From the NCBI RefSeq assembly GCF_014170375.1, contig NZ_LZZW01000036.1, positions 1 to 64,000 on the forward strand: 64,000 nt of DNA, in the 5' to 3' direction. The position numbers were made by a program, and so were the translations under genes. The notes under the pieces were generated by a model. It ran no database searches. It worked only from the letters and a program-made list of their open reading frames with translations, and was not told where the DNA came from. Source of the DNA: Variovorax sp. UMC13. GTDB taxonomy: Bacteria; Pseudomonadota; Gammaproteobacteria; Burkholderiales; Burkholderiaceae_C. Positions within the stretch are counted from its first letter, which is position 1. Each line of letters begins with the position of its first letter. This document shows positions 9,915-18,893 of the stretch, in pieces.

Positions 9915-12122
9915 TCAAGCCGCTGCAGGCTCCCCGGCTCGCACCGTCGTCAACGCAAACGGCGGCAGCCCCTGCAGCAGCCGTTGCCCGTAGGAGGTGC
10001 GCACCAGCCGGCGGTCGTAGCAGTAGACGCTGGCCCGGTCGTCCTCGCTGCGGATCGCGCGGCCCACCCATTGCGCCAGGCGGATCGCGGTGGCGGGCAC
10101 CACCAGCTCGGTGAAGGGGTCGCGGCCCACGGTGCGCAGCCATTCGGCGCGCGCCTCGCCCACCGGGTCGTCGGGCGGCGCGAAGGGCAACTTGGCGATG
10201 AACACCGATTCGCACAGCTTGCCCGGCAGGTCCAGCCCTTCCCCGAAGGACTGCATGCCGAAGATGACCGAGGGCAGGCCCTCGCCCACGCGGTGGCGGT
10301 GCGTGGCCAGCAGCTGCTGGCGCGGCAGGGCCGTCTGCAGCAGCACGCGCGGGCGCAGCGCCGCGGGCAGCGCCTCGACCGCCAGCCGCAGCTGCTCGCG
10401 CGAGGTGAACAGCACCAGCGCGCCGTGCCGCACCTCGGCCAGGTCGCGCACCAGGGCCTGCACCATCTCGGCGACGTAGCCGGCGGCGTCACGCGGGTCG
10501 GCCCGGGTCTCGACCGCGATCAGCCGGCCCTGCGCCGCGTAGTCGAAGGGGCTGGGCACCTCCAGCGTGGTCGCGGCCTCGTCGCCGTGCAGGCCCGATT
10601 CGCGCAAAAAGAAATCGAAGCGCCCGCAACTCGTCAGCGTGGCCGAGGTCAGCACCGCGCCGCGCACCTTGTTCCAGAGCTGGTGGCGCAGCGTGGCGCC
10701 CGGCAGCAGCGGGCTCGCGTGCGCCTGCAGCACCTCGCGGTCGCCGTAGACCTCGAGCGTGAACCACTTGGCGGCCGGCACCGCGTCGGGCGCGGCGTCG
10801 CGCAGCAGCAGTTGGGCGGTGTCGAGCATCTGCTCCAGGCGCGGCGCCAGCGCGCCGAGCTGGGCATACATCGCCGACAGCTTGCGCGCCATGGCGGGCT
10901 GCTCGCGCATCTCGGCGCGCAGGGCGTTGGCGATCACGCGCAGCGCCTCCAGGAAGCCCGAGGCGTGATGCGCCACCCGGCCCAGCGGGCCCTGCAGCAC
11001 CTCGGGCAGCGCGCCCAGCGGCAGCCGGGCCCGCGCGGGGCCGCGCGCGGCCGGGCCGTCGAGGCCGGCGCGCAGGGTGTCGCCGTACAGGTCCATCACC
11101 AGCCGCTCGGTGTCCTGCAGCGCCTGGCGCATCTGCGCCGCATGGGTCGGGATGTCGGCCACCTCGGTCACCTCGAAGCGCACGCCCACGCGCACCGCCC
11201 GCCGGGCCAGCCGCTCGGCCCAGGCGTGCTGGCCCAGGTCCATGCGGCAGCCGAACTGGGCCAGCGCGGTGGCGGGCAGGTGATGGGCCTCGTCGAGCAC
11301 CAGCAGCGAGTTGTCGAGTTCGGGCAGCTGCCGGTTGCCCAGCGAGGCGAGCAGCAGGTCATGGTTGACCACGATGACCTGCGCGCCGACCAGCGCCTTG
11401 CGGCGCTCGTAGTAGACGCACTGGCTGAACGAGGGGCAGTGCTTGCCGCTGCACGAGGCGGCATCGGCCGCCATCGGCAGCCAGGCCTCGGCGGCGGGGG
11501 GCGTGTCCAGCGTGTCGCGGTCGCCGTCCCAGGCACCGGTCGACAGGGTGTGCGCGATGCCGGAGTAGAACTTGAGCCGCGCCTCGACCTCGTGCGCCGG
11601 GCGGGTGGCGCGGGCCGCGGCTTCGCTGGCCTGTTCGTCGGCGAACAGGTCGTAGCCGCCCTCCTCCTCGTCTTCCTCGTCCAGTTCGCCGGCCATGCCG
11701 GTCAGGCGCTCGAGCTTCTGCTGGCACACGTAGCGGCCCCGGCCCTTGGCCAGCGCGAAGCGGAAGGGCTGCGGCAGCAGCGCCGCCAGCGCGGGCAGGT
11801 CCTTGTGGACCAGTTGCTCCTGCAGCGCCACGGTGGCGGTGGAGATCACGACGCGGGTGTTGCGCGCCAGCGCGAGCGCGATGGCCGGTGCGCAGTAGGC
11901 CAGCGACTTGCCGACGCCGGTGCCGGCCTGGATCACCGCGATGGCGCGCACCGGCGGGGCCGCCTCCTCGTCATCGACCTTGCCCAGCGTGGCGGCGCCC
12001 AGCGTGTTCGCCACCTGCTCGGCCATGCGCCGCTGGCCTTCGCGGCCACGAAAACCCTCGCTGGCCTGGACCACCGCATCGAACGCCTGCAGGGCGGACG
12101 CGGCCCATTCCAAAGAAGACAT
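9915..12122 (-). CDS. dinG: ATP-dependent DNA helicase, DinG/XPD (FeS) family
   Basis: Superfamily 2 5'-3' helicase of 735 residues. Walker A is GTGVGKS (67-73), the DEAH box is at 277-280, and the C-terminal helicase half has QSFGEGLDLPG and the QWVGRAIRSE motif VI. Four cysteines placed between the ATPase motifs (Cys133, Cys224, Cys229, Cys235) are where DinG/XPD proteins hold an iron-sulfur cluster. Family members unwind D-loops, R-loops and displaced 5' ends during repair and replication-transcription conflicts. The start at 12122 avoids five residues from an upstream in-frame ATG. It lies between the metH halves, with no obvious functional tie. Confidence 0.9.
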   Translation of the reverse strand: MSSLEWAASALQAFDAVVQASEGFRGREGQRRMAEQVANTLGAATLGKVDDEEAAPPVRAIAVIQAGTGVGKSLAYCAPAIALALARNTRVVISTATVALQEQLVHKDLPALAALLPQPFRFALAKGRGRYVCQQKLERLTGMAGELDEEDEEEGGYDLFADEQASEAAARATRPAHEVEARLKFYSGIAHTLSTGAWDGDRDTLDTPPAAEAWLPMAADAASCSGKHCPSFSQCVYYERRKALVGAQVIVVNHDLLLASLGNRQLPELDNSLLVLDEAHHLPATALAQFGCRMDLGQHAWAERLARRAVRVGVRFEVTEVADIPTHAAQMRQALQDTERLVMDLYGDTLRAGLDGPAARGPARARLPLGALPEVLQGPLGRVAHHASGFLEALRVIANALRAEMREQPAMARKLSAMYAQLGALAPRLEQMLDTAQLLLRDAAPDAVPAAKWFTLEVYGDREVLQAHASPLLPGATLRHQLWNKVRGAVLTSATLTSCGRFDFFLRESGLHGDEAATTLEVPSPFDYAAQGRLIAVETRADPRDAAGYVAEMVQALVRDLAEVRHGALVLFTSREQLRLAVEALPAALRPRVLLQTALPRQQLLATHRHRVGEGLPSVIFGMQSFGEGLDLPGKLCESVFIAKLPFAPPDDPVGEARAEWLRTVGRDPFTELVVPATAIRLAQWVGRAIRSEDDRASVYCYDRRLVRTSYGQRLLQGLPPFALTTVRAGEPAAA

Positions 12123-12176
12123 GCAGCGAGTGTGCACGACCCGCGCGCTTCGGCGCGGCGGGCCGTTCCGGCAGCC

Positions 12177-12623
12177 TCAGGCCGGTTGCGGCGCGCCCTT
12201 GGGGTCGACGGCCGAGGCCGGCAGGCCGAAGATGGCGTCGAAGGCCCAGTTGAAGACGAAGGTGTAGACCAGGAAGAAGACCACCAGGCCCAGGTCCATC
12301 ACCAGCGCGGCCCAGAGGCTGATGTCCAGCCACCAGGCGATGGCCGGCACCAGGAAGGCGATCAGGCCGCCCTCGAAGCCGATGGCATGGGCGATGCGGC
12401 GGCGCAGGCTGCGGCCGCGCACGGCCTGGCGCGACTCCCAGCGCTCGAACAGCCAGTTGAACGTCAGGTTCCAGCACACCGCGATGGCCGAGGCGATGAC
12501 CGACAGCACGCTCGAATGCGCCAGGCCCTGGCCCGACATCAGGGCCAGGCCGATGCTGGCCGCCACGATGGCGATGCCTTCGTAGAGGGTGATGTAGACG
12601 ACGCGGCGCTTGAGCCCTTGCAT
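12177..12623 (-). CDS. PACE family efflux transporter (two BTP domains)
   Basis: A 148-residue inner-membrane protein with four hydrophobic segments arranged as two repeats, matching the proteobacterial antimicrobial compound efflux (AceI) family. Diagnostic pieces are RVVYITLYEGIAI at the N-terminus, WNLTFNWLFERWE at the end of the first repeat and the matching FNWAFDAIFG in the second; the Glu in YEG corresponds to the proton-coupling acidic residue of AceI. Known members export chlorhexidine, proflavine or short-chain diamines; the natural substrate here is unknown. The start at 12623 (MQGLKRR) gives the usual family length. It is divergent from a LysR gene, the same layout as aceI/aceR. 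Confidence 0.9.
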   Translation of the reverse strand: MQGLKRRVVYITLYEGIAIVAASIGLALMSGQGLAHSSVLSVIASAIAVCWNLTFNWLFERWESRQAVRGRSLRRRIAHAIGFEGGLIAFLVPAIAWWLDISLWAALVMDLGLVVFFLVYTFVFNWAFDAIFGLPASAVDPKGAPQPA

Positions 12624-12657
12624 GAGAAACCTCGAATAGAAACGGTGAACAGGTCTG

Positions 12658-12690
12658 GACTTTATGTGTCTCTTGCTGATATATAAAGTC
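12658..12690. promoter_or_regulatory. Inverted repeat, candidate LysR operator
   Basis: GACTTTAT (12658-12665) and ATAAAGTC (12683-12690) form an exact 8-base inverted repeat with a 17-base spacer, in an A/T-rich patch between the divergent PACE gene (start 12623) and the LysR gene (start 12726). It is a candidate binding site for that regulator; this rests on symmetry and position only. Confidence 0.5.
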
Positions 12691-12725
12691 ATCTTCTATC
12701 AATTCAATTGACAGATCGGCCGCCC

Positions 12726-13628
12726 ATGGCTTTTTCCTCCGACAACCTGCAGGTCTTCCTCGCGGTGCTCGACCACGGCTCCTTCTCGGCCGCCGCGCGC
12801 TCGCTGGGCCGGGTGCCCTCGGCCGTCAGCATGGCGATCGCCGGGCTGGAAGCCGAACTCGACCTGCCCCTGTTCGACCGCAGCGGCCGCGAACCCAAAC
12901 CGACCGCGGCGGCGCGCTCGCTGGAACCGCAGGCCCGCTTGCTGGCCGCGCAGTTCAAGCAGTTGGAGGTGCAGGCGCTGGCCCTGACACAGGGTCTGGA
13001 GAACCGGCTGACGCTGGCCATCGCGCCCGAGCTGCTGGCGGCCCCATGGAGCGGCGCGCTGGCCGCCCTGGCGCAGGAATACCCGCTGCTGGAAGTGGAG
13101 GTGCTGGCGGCGCCTCAGGCCGATGCGCTGGCGCTGCTGCATGCCGGACGGGCCCAGCTCGCGCTGGTGTTCGAGCGGCCCAGCCTCGACGGCCGCGAAG
13201 GTTTCCAGGAGGTGGCGAGCGACACCATGGTGGCGGTGATGGCACCCGACCATCCGGCGCTGGCCGCGGCCGGCGGGCGGCTGCGCGAGGAGCACCTGCA
13301 CAACACGCGGCAGATCGTGGTGGCCGGCCGCGACCTCGCGACCAGCGACCCGCGCTTCGTCTTCGGCCGCCATGTCTGGCGCACCGACAACGCACTGGCT
13401 GCGCTGAGCCTGATCACCGCCGGCCTGGGTTGGGGCTGGCTGCCGCGCAACTTCGCCAAGCCGCACGTGGCGGCCGGCGCGCTGCTGGAGATCCCGTTCG
13501 AGAACCTGAGCAACGGGCTGGACCTGTGGGTCGACGTGGTGTGGTCGCGCGAGCGGCCGCTGGGGCTGGGCGCGCAGCGCTTCGTCGCGCTGATCGCGCG
13601 CGACAAAGGTGGCGAGGAGAAGGCTTAG
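12726..13628 (+). CDS. LysR family regulator, probable controller of the PACE exporter
   Basis: A 300-residue LysR regulator with a clear helix-turn-helix (residues 1-60, FSAAARSLGRVPSAVSMAIAG) and an effector-binding domain reaching GLDLWVDVVWSRE near the end. It is divergent from the PACE transporter; in Acinetobacter the LysR protein AceR activates aceI in response to the exported compound, so the same role is likely. The ATG at 12726 was preferred to the in-frame TTG at 12708 because it starts six residues before the conserved first helix. Its last four bases overlap the convergent SH3-protein gene. Confidence 0.88.
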   Translation: MAFSSDNLQVFLAVLDHGSFSAAARSLGRVPSAVSMAIAGLEAELDLPLFDRSGREPKPTAAARSLEPQARLLAAQFKQLEVQALALTQGLENRLTLAIAPELLAAPWSGALAALAQEYPLLEVEVLAAPQADALALLHAGRAQLALVFERPSLDGREGFQEVASDTMVAVMAPDHPALAAAGGRLREEHLHNTRQIVVAGRDLATSDPRFVFGRHVWRTDNALAALSLITAGLGWGWLPRNFAKPHVAAGALLEIPFENLSNGLDLWVDVVWSRERPLGLGAQRFVALIARDKGGEEKA

Positions 13629-14422
13629 CGCCCGTGGCGGCCCTCGCCGCCGCCGCCCCGGTGCTCGCCCCCGCCACGGTGCTCACCGCCGCGCCCCGGC
13701 CCCTGGGGCCGGCCGCCGCCTTCGCGCGGGCCGCGATCCGGACGGACAGCGCCTTGCGGCGGCTGCGGGCGCGGCCGGTCGGGCCTGAATTCAGGCCGCG
13801 GTCCCGGCGGTCGCACCGGGCGCACGCCCGGATCGGGCCGGGGCCGGAAGCCGTCGTCGCGCGGCGGCCGGAAACCCGGGCCGGGCGTGGGCCGCGGATC
13901 GGGACGCGGGCGGAAACCGGGGCCGGGACCGCCCGGGCCGCCGGGGCGCCAAGGGTTGGGCCGCCATTCGGGCCGCGGCGGCGGCGGCGGGCGCCAGCCC
14001 TGCACCGGCGGCGGCGGGCGCTGGCCCCACCAGCGGCGGTCGCCGTACCAGGGCCGGTCGCGGTAGTAGTTCGACCAGTAGCTGCCCAGCGTGAAGGCCA
14101 CGATCGGCACGCCGATCACCGCGCCGTAGGTCGCGAGCGGCACGCGCTGCTGCTCGTAGGCGTAGTCGAGGCTGGGCGCGTAGACCCAGCCGCGCAGCCC
14201 GTCGGGCAGCACCACGTCGCACCAGCTGTAGCCGTTGGTGCAGCCCATCACGTCGACCGGCTGGCCGCCGCCCAGCGTGGCGACCACCGGGTAGTCGGGC
14301 GCGGGGCCGGCGCGCAGGTTCAGCGCGCCGCGGGTGAAGGCCTGCTGCGCGGCGGCCGCGAGCGGCAGAGAGAGGGCGATCGCGCCGATGCCGATCCAGC
14401 GCCAGGCAAGCTTGTTCATCAT
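13625..14422 (-). CDS. Exported SH3-domain protein with Pro/Arg/Gly-rich tail
   Basis: A 265-residue envelope protein. The N-terminus is a signal peptide (about 1-26, cleavage near AAAAQQ). Residues 28-90 form a bacterial SH3 domain (ALNLRAGPAPDYPVVATL, then GYSWCDVVLPDGLRGWVYA), a fold that often binds peptidoglycan or metal. A hydrophobic stretch (TYGAVIGVPIVAFTLG) and YWSNYYRDRPWYG follow. The last 130 residues are low-complexity PRPDPRP/GPGFRP repeats ending in GGGEHRGG. GGAAGGA lies nine bases before the ATG at 14422. The tail is unusual in length and probably disordered. The binding partner is unknown. Confidence 0.82.
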   Translation of the reverse strand: MMNKLAWRWIGIGAIALSLPLAAAAQQAFTRGALNLRAGPAPDYPVVATLGGGQPVDVMGCTNGYSWCDVVLPDGLRGWVYAPSLDYAYEQQRVPLATYGAVIGVPIVAFTLGSYWSNYYRDRPWYGDRRWWGQRPPPPVQGWRPPPPPRPEWRPNPWRPGGPGGPGPGFRPRPDPRPTPGPGFRPPRDDGFRPRPDPGVRPVRPPGPRPEFRPDRPRPQPPQGAVRPDRGPREGGGRPQGPGRGGEHRGGGEHRGGGGEGRHGR

Positions 14423-14512
14423 GTCGGGATTCCTTCCCGTGCAGGGTAGGCGCCGCGCCGAAGCCCTGTCAATCGGCCGAGGCGCCAACCGCCCGGCCCG
14501 CCGCGACCGGCC

Positions 14513-15547
14513 TCAGGCCGCTTCGCGGTAGAACAGCGTGCGGCCCGGCACCGGCGCCACGGCTTTGCCGATGGCCGCGATGTGGTCGGGCGTGGTGCCG
14601 CAGCAGCCGCCCACGATGTTCACCAGGCCGTCGGCCGCGAACTCGTGCAGCAGGCGCGAGGTGACGTCGGGCGTCTCGTCGAAGCCGGTGTCGCTCATCG
14701 GGTTGGGCAGGCCGGCGTTGGGGTAGCAGCTGATGAAGGTGTCCTCAGCCACGCGCGCCAGTTCCTGGATGTAGGGCCGCATCAGCGCCGCGCCCAGGGC
14801 GCAGTTGAGGCCGACCGCCAGCGGCCGCGCATGGCGCACGCTGTGCCAGAAGGCGGTGACCGTCTGGCCGCTGAGGATGCGGCCGGAGGCATCGGTCACG
14901 GTACCGCTGATCAGCAGTGGCAGCCGGTGGCCCGAGTTGTCGAAGTACTCGTCGACCGCGAACAGCGCGGCCTTGGCGTTGAGCGTGTCGAAGATGGTCT
15001 CGACCAGGATGACGTCGGCCCCGCCCTCGACCAGCGCCTCGGTCTGCTCGTAGTACGCCGCGCGCAGCGACTCGAAGTCGACGTTGCGCGCGCCGGGGTC
15101 GTTGACGTCGGGGCTGATGCTCGCGGTCTTGGGCGTCGGGCCCAGCGCGCCGGCCACGAAGCGCGGCTTGTCGGGCGTGCTGAACTTGTCGCAGGCCGCG
15201 CGCGCGAGCTTGGCGGACTCGAGGTTCATCTCGCGCGCCAGGTGCGCCATCTTGTAGTCCTCCTGCGCGATGGTGGTCGCGCCGAAGGTGTTGGTCTCGA
15301 TCAGGTCGGCGCCGGCTGCAAGGTAGCCCTCGTGGATGTCGGAGATCACGTCGGGCCGCGTGAGCGAGAGCAACTCGTTGTTGCCCTTCACGTCGCGCTC
15401 GAAATCCTTGAAGCGCTCGCCGCGGTACTGCGCTTCCGTGAGCTTGAAGCGCTGGATCATCGTGCCCATGGCGCCATCGAGGATGGCGATGCGTTGGGCG
15501 AGGATGCCAGGCAAGGCCTGGCCACGGGTATAGACGACGGGCTTCAT
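14513..15547 (-). CDS. metH: Methionine synthase, homocysteine-binding part (MetH N-terminal protein)
   Basis: Homocysteine S-methyltransferase domain alone, 344 residues, forming the first module of B12-dependent methionine synthase. Signatures are ILDGAMGTMIQ (22-32), ETNTFGAT (84-91) and the zinc ligands Cys249 (GLNC) and Cys315/Cys316 (GGCCGT). It activates homocysteine through zinc for attack on methylcobalamin carried by the partner protein at 6717-9479. Split metH is known in Burkholderiales, usually with the two genes adjacent; here 5 kb and four genes lie between. No SAH riboswitch is visible in the 22 bases separating it from the hisC-like gene upstream, so it may be co-transcribed with the hut region. 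Confidence 0.95.
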   Translation of the reverse strand: MKPVVYTRGQALPGILAQRIAILDGAMGTMIQRFKLTEAQYRGERFKDFERDVKGNNELLSLTRPDVISDIHEGYLAAGADLIETNTFGATTIAQEDYKMAHLAREMNLESAKLARAACDKFSTPDKPRFVAGALGPTPKTASISPDVNDPGARNVDFESLRAAYYEQTEALVEGGADVILVETIFDTLNAKAALFAVDEYFDNSGHRLPLLISGTVTDASGRILSGQTVTAFWHSVRHARPLAVGLNCALGAALMRPYIQELARVAEDTFISCYPNAGLPNPMSDTGFDETPDVTSRLLHEFAADGLVNIVGGCCGTTPDHIAAIGKAVAPVPGRTLFYREAA

Positions 15548-15569
15548 AGCCGCCGATTGTAGAAAGCGG

Positions 15570-16688
15570 CTAAAGAGCTTGCAGCACGGCGAGAAAGCGC
15601 GCGTTCTCCTCGGGCGTGCCGATCGAGACCCGGAGGAAGGTCTCGAAGCCCGGGTCCTTCCACGGCTTGACGATCACGCCCTGCGCCAGCAGCGCCTCGT
15701 TCACCGGGCCGTTGGGCCGGCCCAGGTCGAGGAACAGGAAGTTGGTGGCCGAGGGTGCGATGCGAAGACCCGGCAGTTTCAAGGCGCGCAGTTGCTCGGC
15801 CAGGACTTCGCGCCGCTGCACGGTCTGGGCCACTGCCTGCGCCATGAAGGCTTCGTCGCCCCAGGCCGCCAGCGCCGCGACCTGCGCCGCCTGGTTGACG
15901 TTGAAGGGCGTGCGCACGCGGTCGAGCAGCTGCACCAGCGCCGGGTCCGACGCGATGCCGTAGCCCACGCGCAGGCCCGCCAGGCCCCAGGCCTTGGAGA
16001 AGGTGCGCAGCACGATCCAGGGCTGCGCGCGGCCGCGCAGCAGCGCCAGCACGTCGGGATAGCCCGGCGCGAGGCGCGCATATTCCACGTAGGCCTCGTC
16101 GATCACCAACAGCGTGTTCGGCGGCGCCGCATCGAGCAGGCGCACGAAGTCGCCGGTGTCGAACATGCAACCGACCGGGTTCGAGGGGTTGGCGATGAAG
16201 GCGATCTTCGGGCCGCGCGCCAGCGCCGCGCACCAGGCGTCGACGTCGAACTCGAGCGATGGCGTGAGCGCCAGCAGCTCGACCTCGGCGCCCATCATCT
16301 TCGGGTAGATCTCGTGCAAGCCGAAGGCCGGGCGCTGCGTGAGCACGCGCTCGCCGGGCGAGAGGAAGGCCTGGCACAGCATCTGCAGGATGTCCTCGGA
16401 GCCGTTGCCGACCACGATGGCCTCGGGCGTGCAGCCGAGCCGCTGCGCGAGGGCCGCGCGCAACGCGGTGCAGTTCGCGTCCGGGTAGCTGCCGACCTGC
16501 ACGGCCAGACCCGCCAGCGCCAGCCCGACCGCCGGGCTCGCGCCGAAGGGGTTCTCGTTGCTCGCGAGGCGCGCGATGTCGGCCACGCCGTAGCGCGCAC
16601 GCACCGCAGCGGAAGACAGGCCGGCGTTGTAGACCGGCAGCGGCGGCACTTCGGGCCGCGCGAAGGCATGGAGGGCGGGAGCGTTCAT
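15570..16688 (-). CDS. hisC: HisC-like aminotransferase in the hut cluster
   Basis: PLP-dependent class I/II aminotransferase of the histidinol-phosphate aminotransferase family, 372 residues. The PLP lysine is Lys232 in RTFSKAWGLAGLR; Asp197 and Tyr200 in VIDEAYVEY and SNENPFG near residue 43 are also family features. In biosynthesis the enzyme interconverts imidazole acetol-phosphate and histidinol-phosphate, but HisC homologues also transaminate aromatic amino acids and histidine. Its start codon overlaps the stop of the FAD dehydrogenase (ATGA, 16685-16688), which itself overlaps hutG. That context argues for a catabolic job, for example imidazole-pyruvate to histidine. A biosynthetic copy is expected elsewhere in the genome. 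Confidence 0.88.
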   Translation of the reverse strand: MNAPALHAFARPEVPPLPVYNAGLSSAAVRARYGVADIARLASNENPFGASPAVGLALAGLAVQVGSYPDANCTALRAALAQRLGCTPEAIVVGNGSEDILQMLCQAFLSPGERVLTQRPAFGLHEIYPKMMGAEVELLALTPSLEFDVDAWCAALARGPKIAFIANPSNPVGCMFDTGDFVRLLDAAPPNTLLVIDEAYVEYARLAPGYPDVLALLRGRAQPWIVLRTFSKAWGLAGLRVGYGIASDPALVQLLDRVRTPFNVNQAAQVAALAAWGDEAFMAQAVAQTVQRREVLAEQLRALKLPGLRIAPSATNFLFLDLGRPNGPVNEALLAQGVIVKPWKDPGFETFLRVSIGTPEENARFLAVLQAL

Positions 16689-18079
16689 CGGAGATCGAAG
16701 ACCTTGCCGGGGTTGAGGAGGTGGAGGGGATCGAGCGCCTGCTTGATGGCGCGCATCGCGGCCAGCTCGGCCGGTGTGCGGCTGGCGCCCAGCCAGGGCT
16801 TCTTGTGCGTGCCGATGCCGTGCTCGGCCGACACGCTGCCGCCGCAGGCGGCGACCTGTTCGTAGACGATGCGCTCGACGCCGGCTTCGTCGCCGTCGAC
16901 GGTGCTGGCATCGGTGGAGATGTGCAGGTTGCTGTCGCCCACGTGGCCGAAGAACAGCGACACGTTGGCGGGCCAGCGCGCGTCGAGCGCGGCCCGGCAG
17001 GCTTCGGCGAAGCGGCCGATCCCGGCCATCGGCAGGCTCACGTCGAAGTTGATCGGCGGGTGCATGTTCGCCGGCAGCTCGGCCGTGGCCTCGCGGATCT
17101 TCCACAGCGCGCGGGCCTGCGCCTGCGATTGCGCGACGACCGCATCGCGCGCCTCGCCGGCTTCCATCGATTCGCCCAGCACTTCCTCGAGGGCCGTGCG
17201 CAGGCTTTCTTCGTCCGCGCCCGTCACGTCGACCAATGCGGCGAAGGCGTGCGTCGCATCGAAGGGCTCGCGCAGCGACTGCCATTGCAGCGACGCGGCC
17301 ACGAAGTCGCGCCACATCAGCTCGAAGGCCGCGACCGCACCCGGGAAGCGCACCTGCAGACGGCGCAGCAAGGCCAGCGCCTCGTCGAAGCCGGCGAGCG
17401 CCGCCAGCACCGTGGCCCTGGCGCGAGGAGCCGGATGCAGGCGCAGCACCGCGCGCGTGATCACGCCCAGCGTGCCTTCGGCGCCGATGAAGAACTGCTT
17501 GAGGTCGTAGCCGGTGTTGTTCTTGATCATCGGCCGCAGCATCGGCAGCAGCGTGCCGTCGGCCAGCACCACCTCCAGGCCCAGGGTCTGCTCGCGCATC
17601 ATCCCGAACTGCAGCACGCCGTTGCCGCCGGCATTGGTCGCGAGGTTGCCGCCGATCTGGCAGGAGCCGCGCGCGCCGAGGTCGACGCCGAACTGCAGGC
17701 CGTGCGCGGCGGCCGCTTCCTGCACCGCCTGCAGCGTGGCACCGGCCTGCACCGTGACCGTGGACGCGGCCGTGTCGACGGCCTCGATCGCGTGCATGCG
17801 GTCGAGCGACAGCGCGATCGCGTCGGCGTTCGGCACGGCTGCACCGGCCAGGCCCGTGAGGCCGCCTTGCGGCACGACGGGCACGCGGTGCGCGCTGCAC
17901 ACGCGCAGCACGGCCGCGACCTGCTCGGTGCTGCGCGGGCGCACCAGCGCCAGCGGCTGCACCGGCGCGGCGCCGCTCCAGTCGGTGTGGTGGCGCGCGG
18001 GAATCGCCTCGCCGGTCTGCACCGCGTCGGCGCCGGCCGCGGCGACCAGCGCGTCGATGAAGGCCACGAACTCAGCCAC
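16685..18079 (-). CDS. FAD-linked D-2-hydroxyacid dehydrogenase (GlcD/Dld-like)
   Basis: A 464-residue flavoprotein of the VAO/PCMH family. The FAD-binding domain has VPQGGLTGLAGAAV near 70 and GARGSCQIGGNLATNAGG near 130; the C-terminal domain shows FFGHVGDSNLHI and SAEHGIGTHK, typical of glycolate oxidase GlcD, D-lactate dehydrogenase and D-2-hydroxyglutarate dehydrogenase. Such enzymes oxidise a D-2-hydroxyacid to the 2-oxoacid and pass electrons to an acceptor. The GTG start at 18079 is chosen because it overlaps the hutG stop by eight bases. Placement between hutG and a HisC-like aminotransferase suggests imidazole-lactate as substrate; this is inference, and D-lactate or D-2-hydroxyglutarate remain possible. 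Confidence 0.88.
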   Translation of the reverse strand: MAEFVAFIDALVAAAGADAVQTGEAIPARHHTDWSGAAPVQPLALVRPRSTEQVAAVLRVCSAHRVPVVPQGGLTGLAGAAVPNADAIALSLDRMHAIEAVDTAASTVTVQAGATLQAVQEAAAAHGLQFGVDLGARGSCQIGGNLATNAGGNGVLQFGMMREQTLGLEVVLADGTLLPMLRPMIKNNTGYDLKQFFIGAEGTLGVITRAVLRLHPAPRARATVLAALAGFDEALALLRRLQVRFPGAVAAFELMWRDFVAASLQWQSLREPFDATHAFAALVDVTGADEESLRTALEEVLGESMEAGEARDAVVAQSQAQARALWKIREATAELPANMHPPINFDVSLPMAGIGRFAEACRAALDARWPANVSLFFGHVGDSNLHISTDASTVDGDEAGVERIVYEQVAACGGSVSAEHGIGTHKKPWLGASRTPAELAAMRAIKQALDPLHLLNPGKVFDLR

Positions 18080-18893
18080 GCGGCGTCTCGACGAAGGCCA
18101 GCACGGCCTCCAGCATGCGCCGCACATGCGGCTGCACACCGACAGCGACCTCGGGCAGGTAGTCGAAGGGCAGCGCCTCCTGCATGTAGCTCGACTGCGT
18201 CATCTCCAGCTGCACCGCATGCACGTTCTGCGCGGGCTGGCCATGATGGCGCGTGATGTAGCCGCCGGTGAAGCGGCCGTTGAGCACGCCGGTGTAGCCG
18301 GGCGCGTTCTCGGCGATGCCGCGCAGCGTCTGCGCGAGCGCGGGGTCGCAGCTCGTGCCCTTGCCGGTGCCCAGGTTCAGGTCGGGCAGCTTGCCCTCGA
18401 AGAAGCGCGGCAGCACCGAGCGGATCGAATGCGCATCCCACAGCGCGGCGATGCCGTGCCGCGCCTTGATGCGCGCCAGCTCCTCGCCGAGCTTGGCGTG
18501 GTACGGGTGCCAGATGGCGTCGCGGCGCGCGGCGATCTCGGCCTCGTCGGGCCCGTCGTCGGCGCTCGCATAGATCGGCGTGTCGTCGAAGGTGTCGACC
18601 GGGCACAGGCCGGTGACGCTCTGGCCCGGGTAGAGGCTGGCGCCGTCGGGCGCGCGGTTGAGGTCGATCACGTAGCGCGAGTGCGTGGCGACCAGCACCG
18701 AGGCGCCGAGCGCATCGGCGAAGTCGTAGAGGCGTTCGAGGTGCCAGTCGGTGTCGGGCACCTGGCGCGCCTCGTCGGTGAAGCGCGCGGCCAGCGCGGG
18801 CGGCACGTGCGTGCCGACATGCGGCATCGAGATCAGCAAGGGGCGCGTGCCCTGGCGGAAGCGGAAGGCGGATTCGGTGGTGTGGAAGCTCAT
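18072..18893 (-). CDS. hutG: N-formylglutamate deformylase
   Basis: Last step of the five-step histidine pathway: N-formyl-L-glutamate plus water gives glutamate and formate. The 273-residue protein belongs to the N-formylglutamate amidohydrolase family, with the metal-site regions MPHVGTHVP (near 23), DWHLERLYDF (near 49), WDAHSIRS and the C-terminal VQLEMTQSSYM. Presence of this gene with hutF, and no hutG of the formiminoglutamase type, shows the two-step route to glutamate. Its ATG overlaps the hutF stop (ATGA at 18890-18893), so the two are translationally coupled. Confidence 0.95.
   Translation of the reverse strand: MSFHTTESAFRFRQGTRPLLISMPHVGTHVPPALAARFTDEARQVPDTDWHLERLYDFADALGASVLVATHSRYVIDLNRAPDGASLYPGQSVTGLCPVDTFDDTPIYASADDGPDEAEIAARRDAIWHPYHAKLGEELARIKARHGIAALWDAHSIRSVLPRFFEGKLPDLNLGTGKGTSCDPALAQTLRGIAENAPGYTGVLNGRFTGGYITRHHGQPAQNVHAVQLEMTQSSYMQEALPFDYLPEVAVGVQPHVRRMLEAVLAFVETPRG

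Noticed and set aside
16689..17900. Long upstream extension of the HisC-like frame
   Set aside because: It is the complement-frame shadow of the FAD dehydrogenase; the ATG at 16688 overlaps that gene's stop and starts a full-length HisC.
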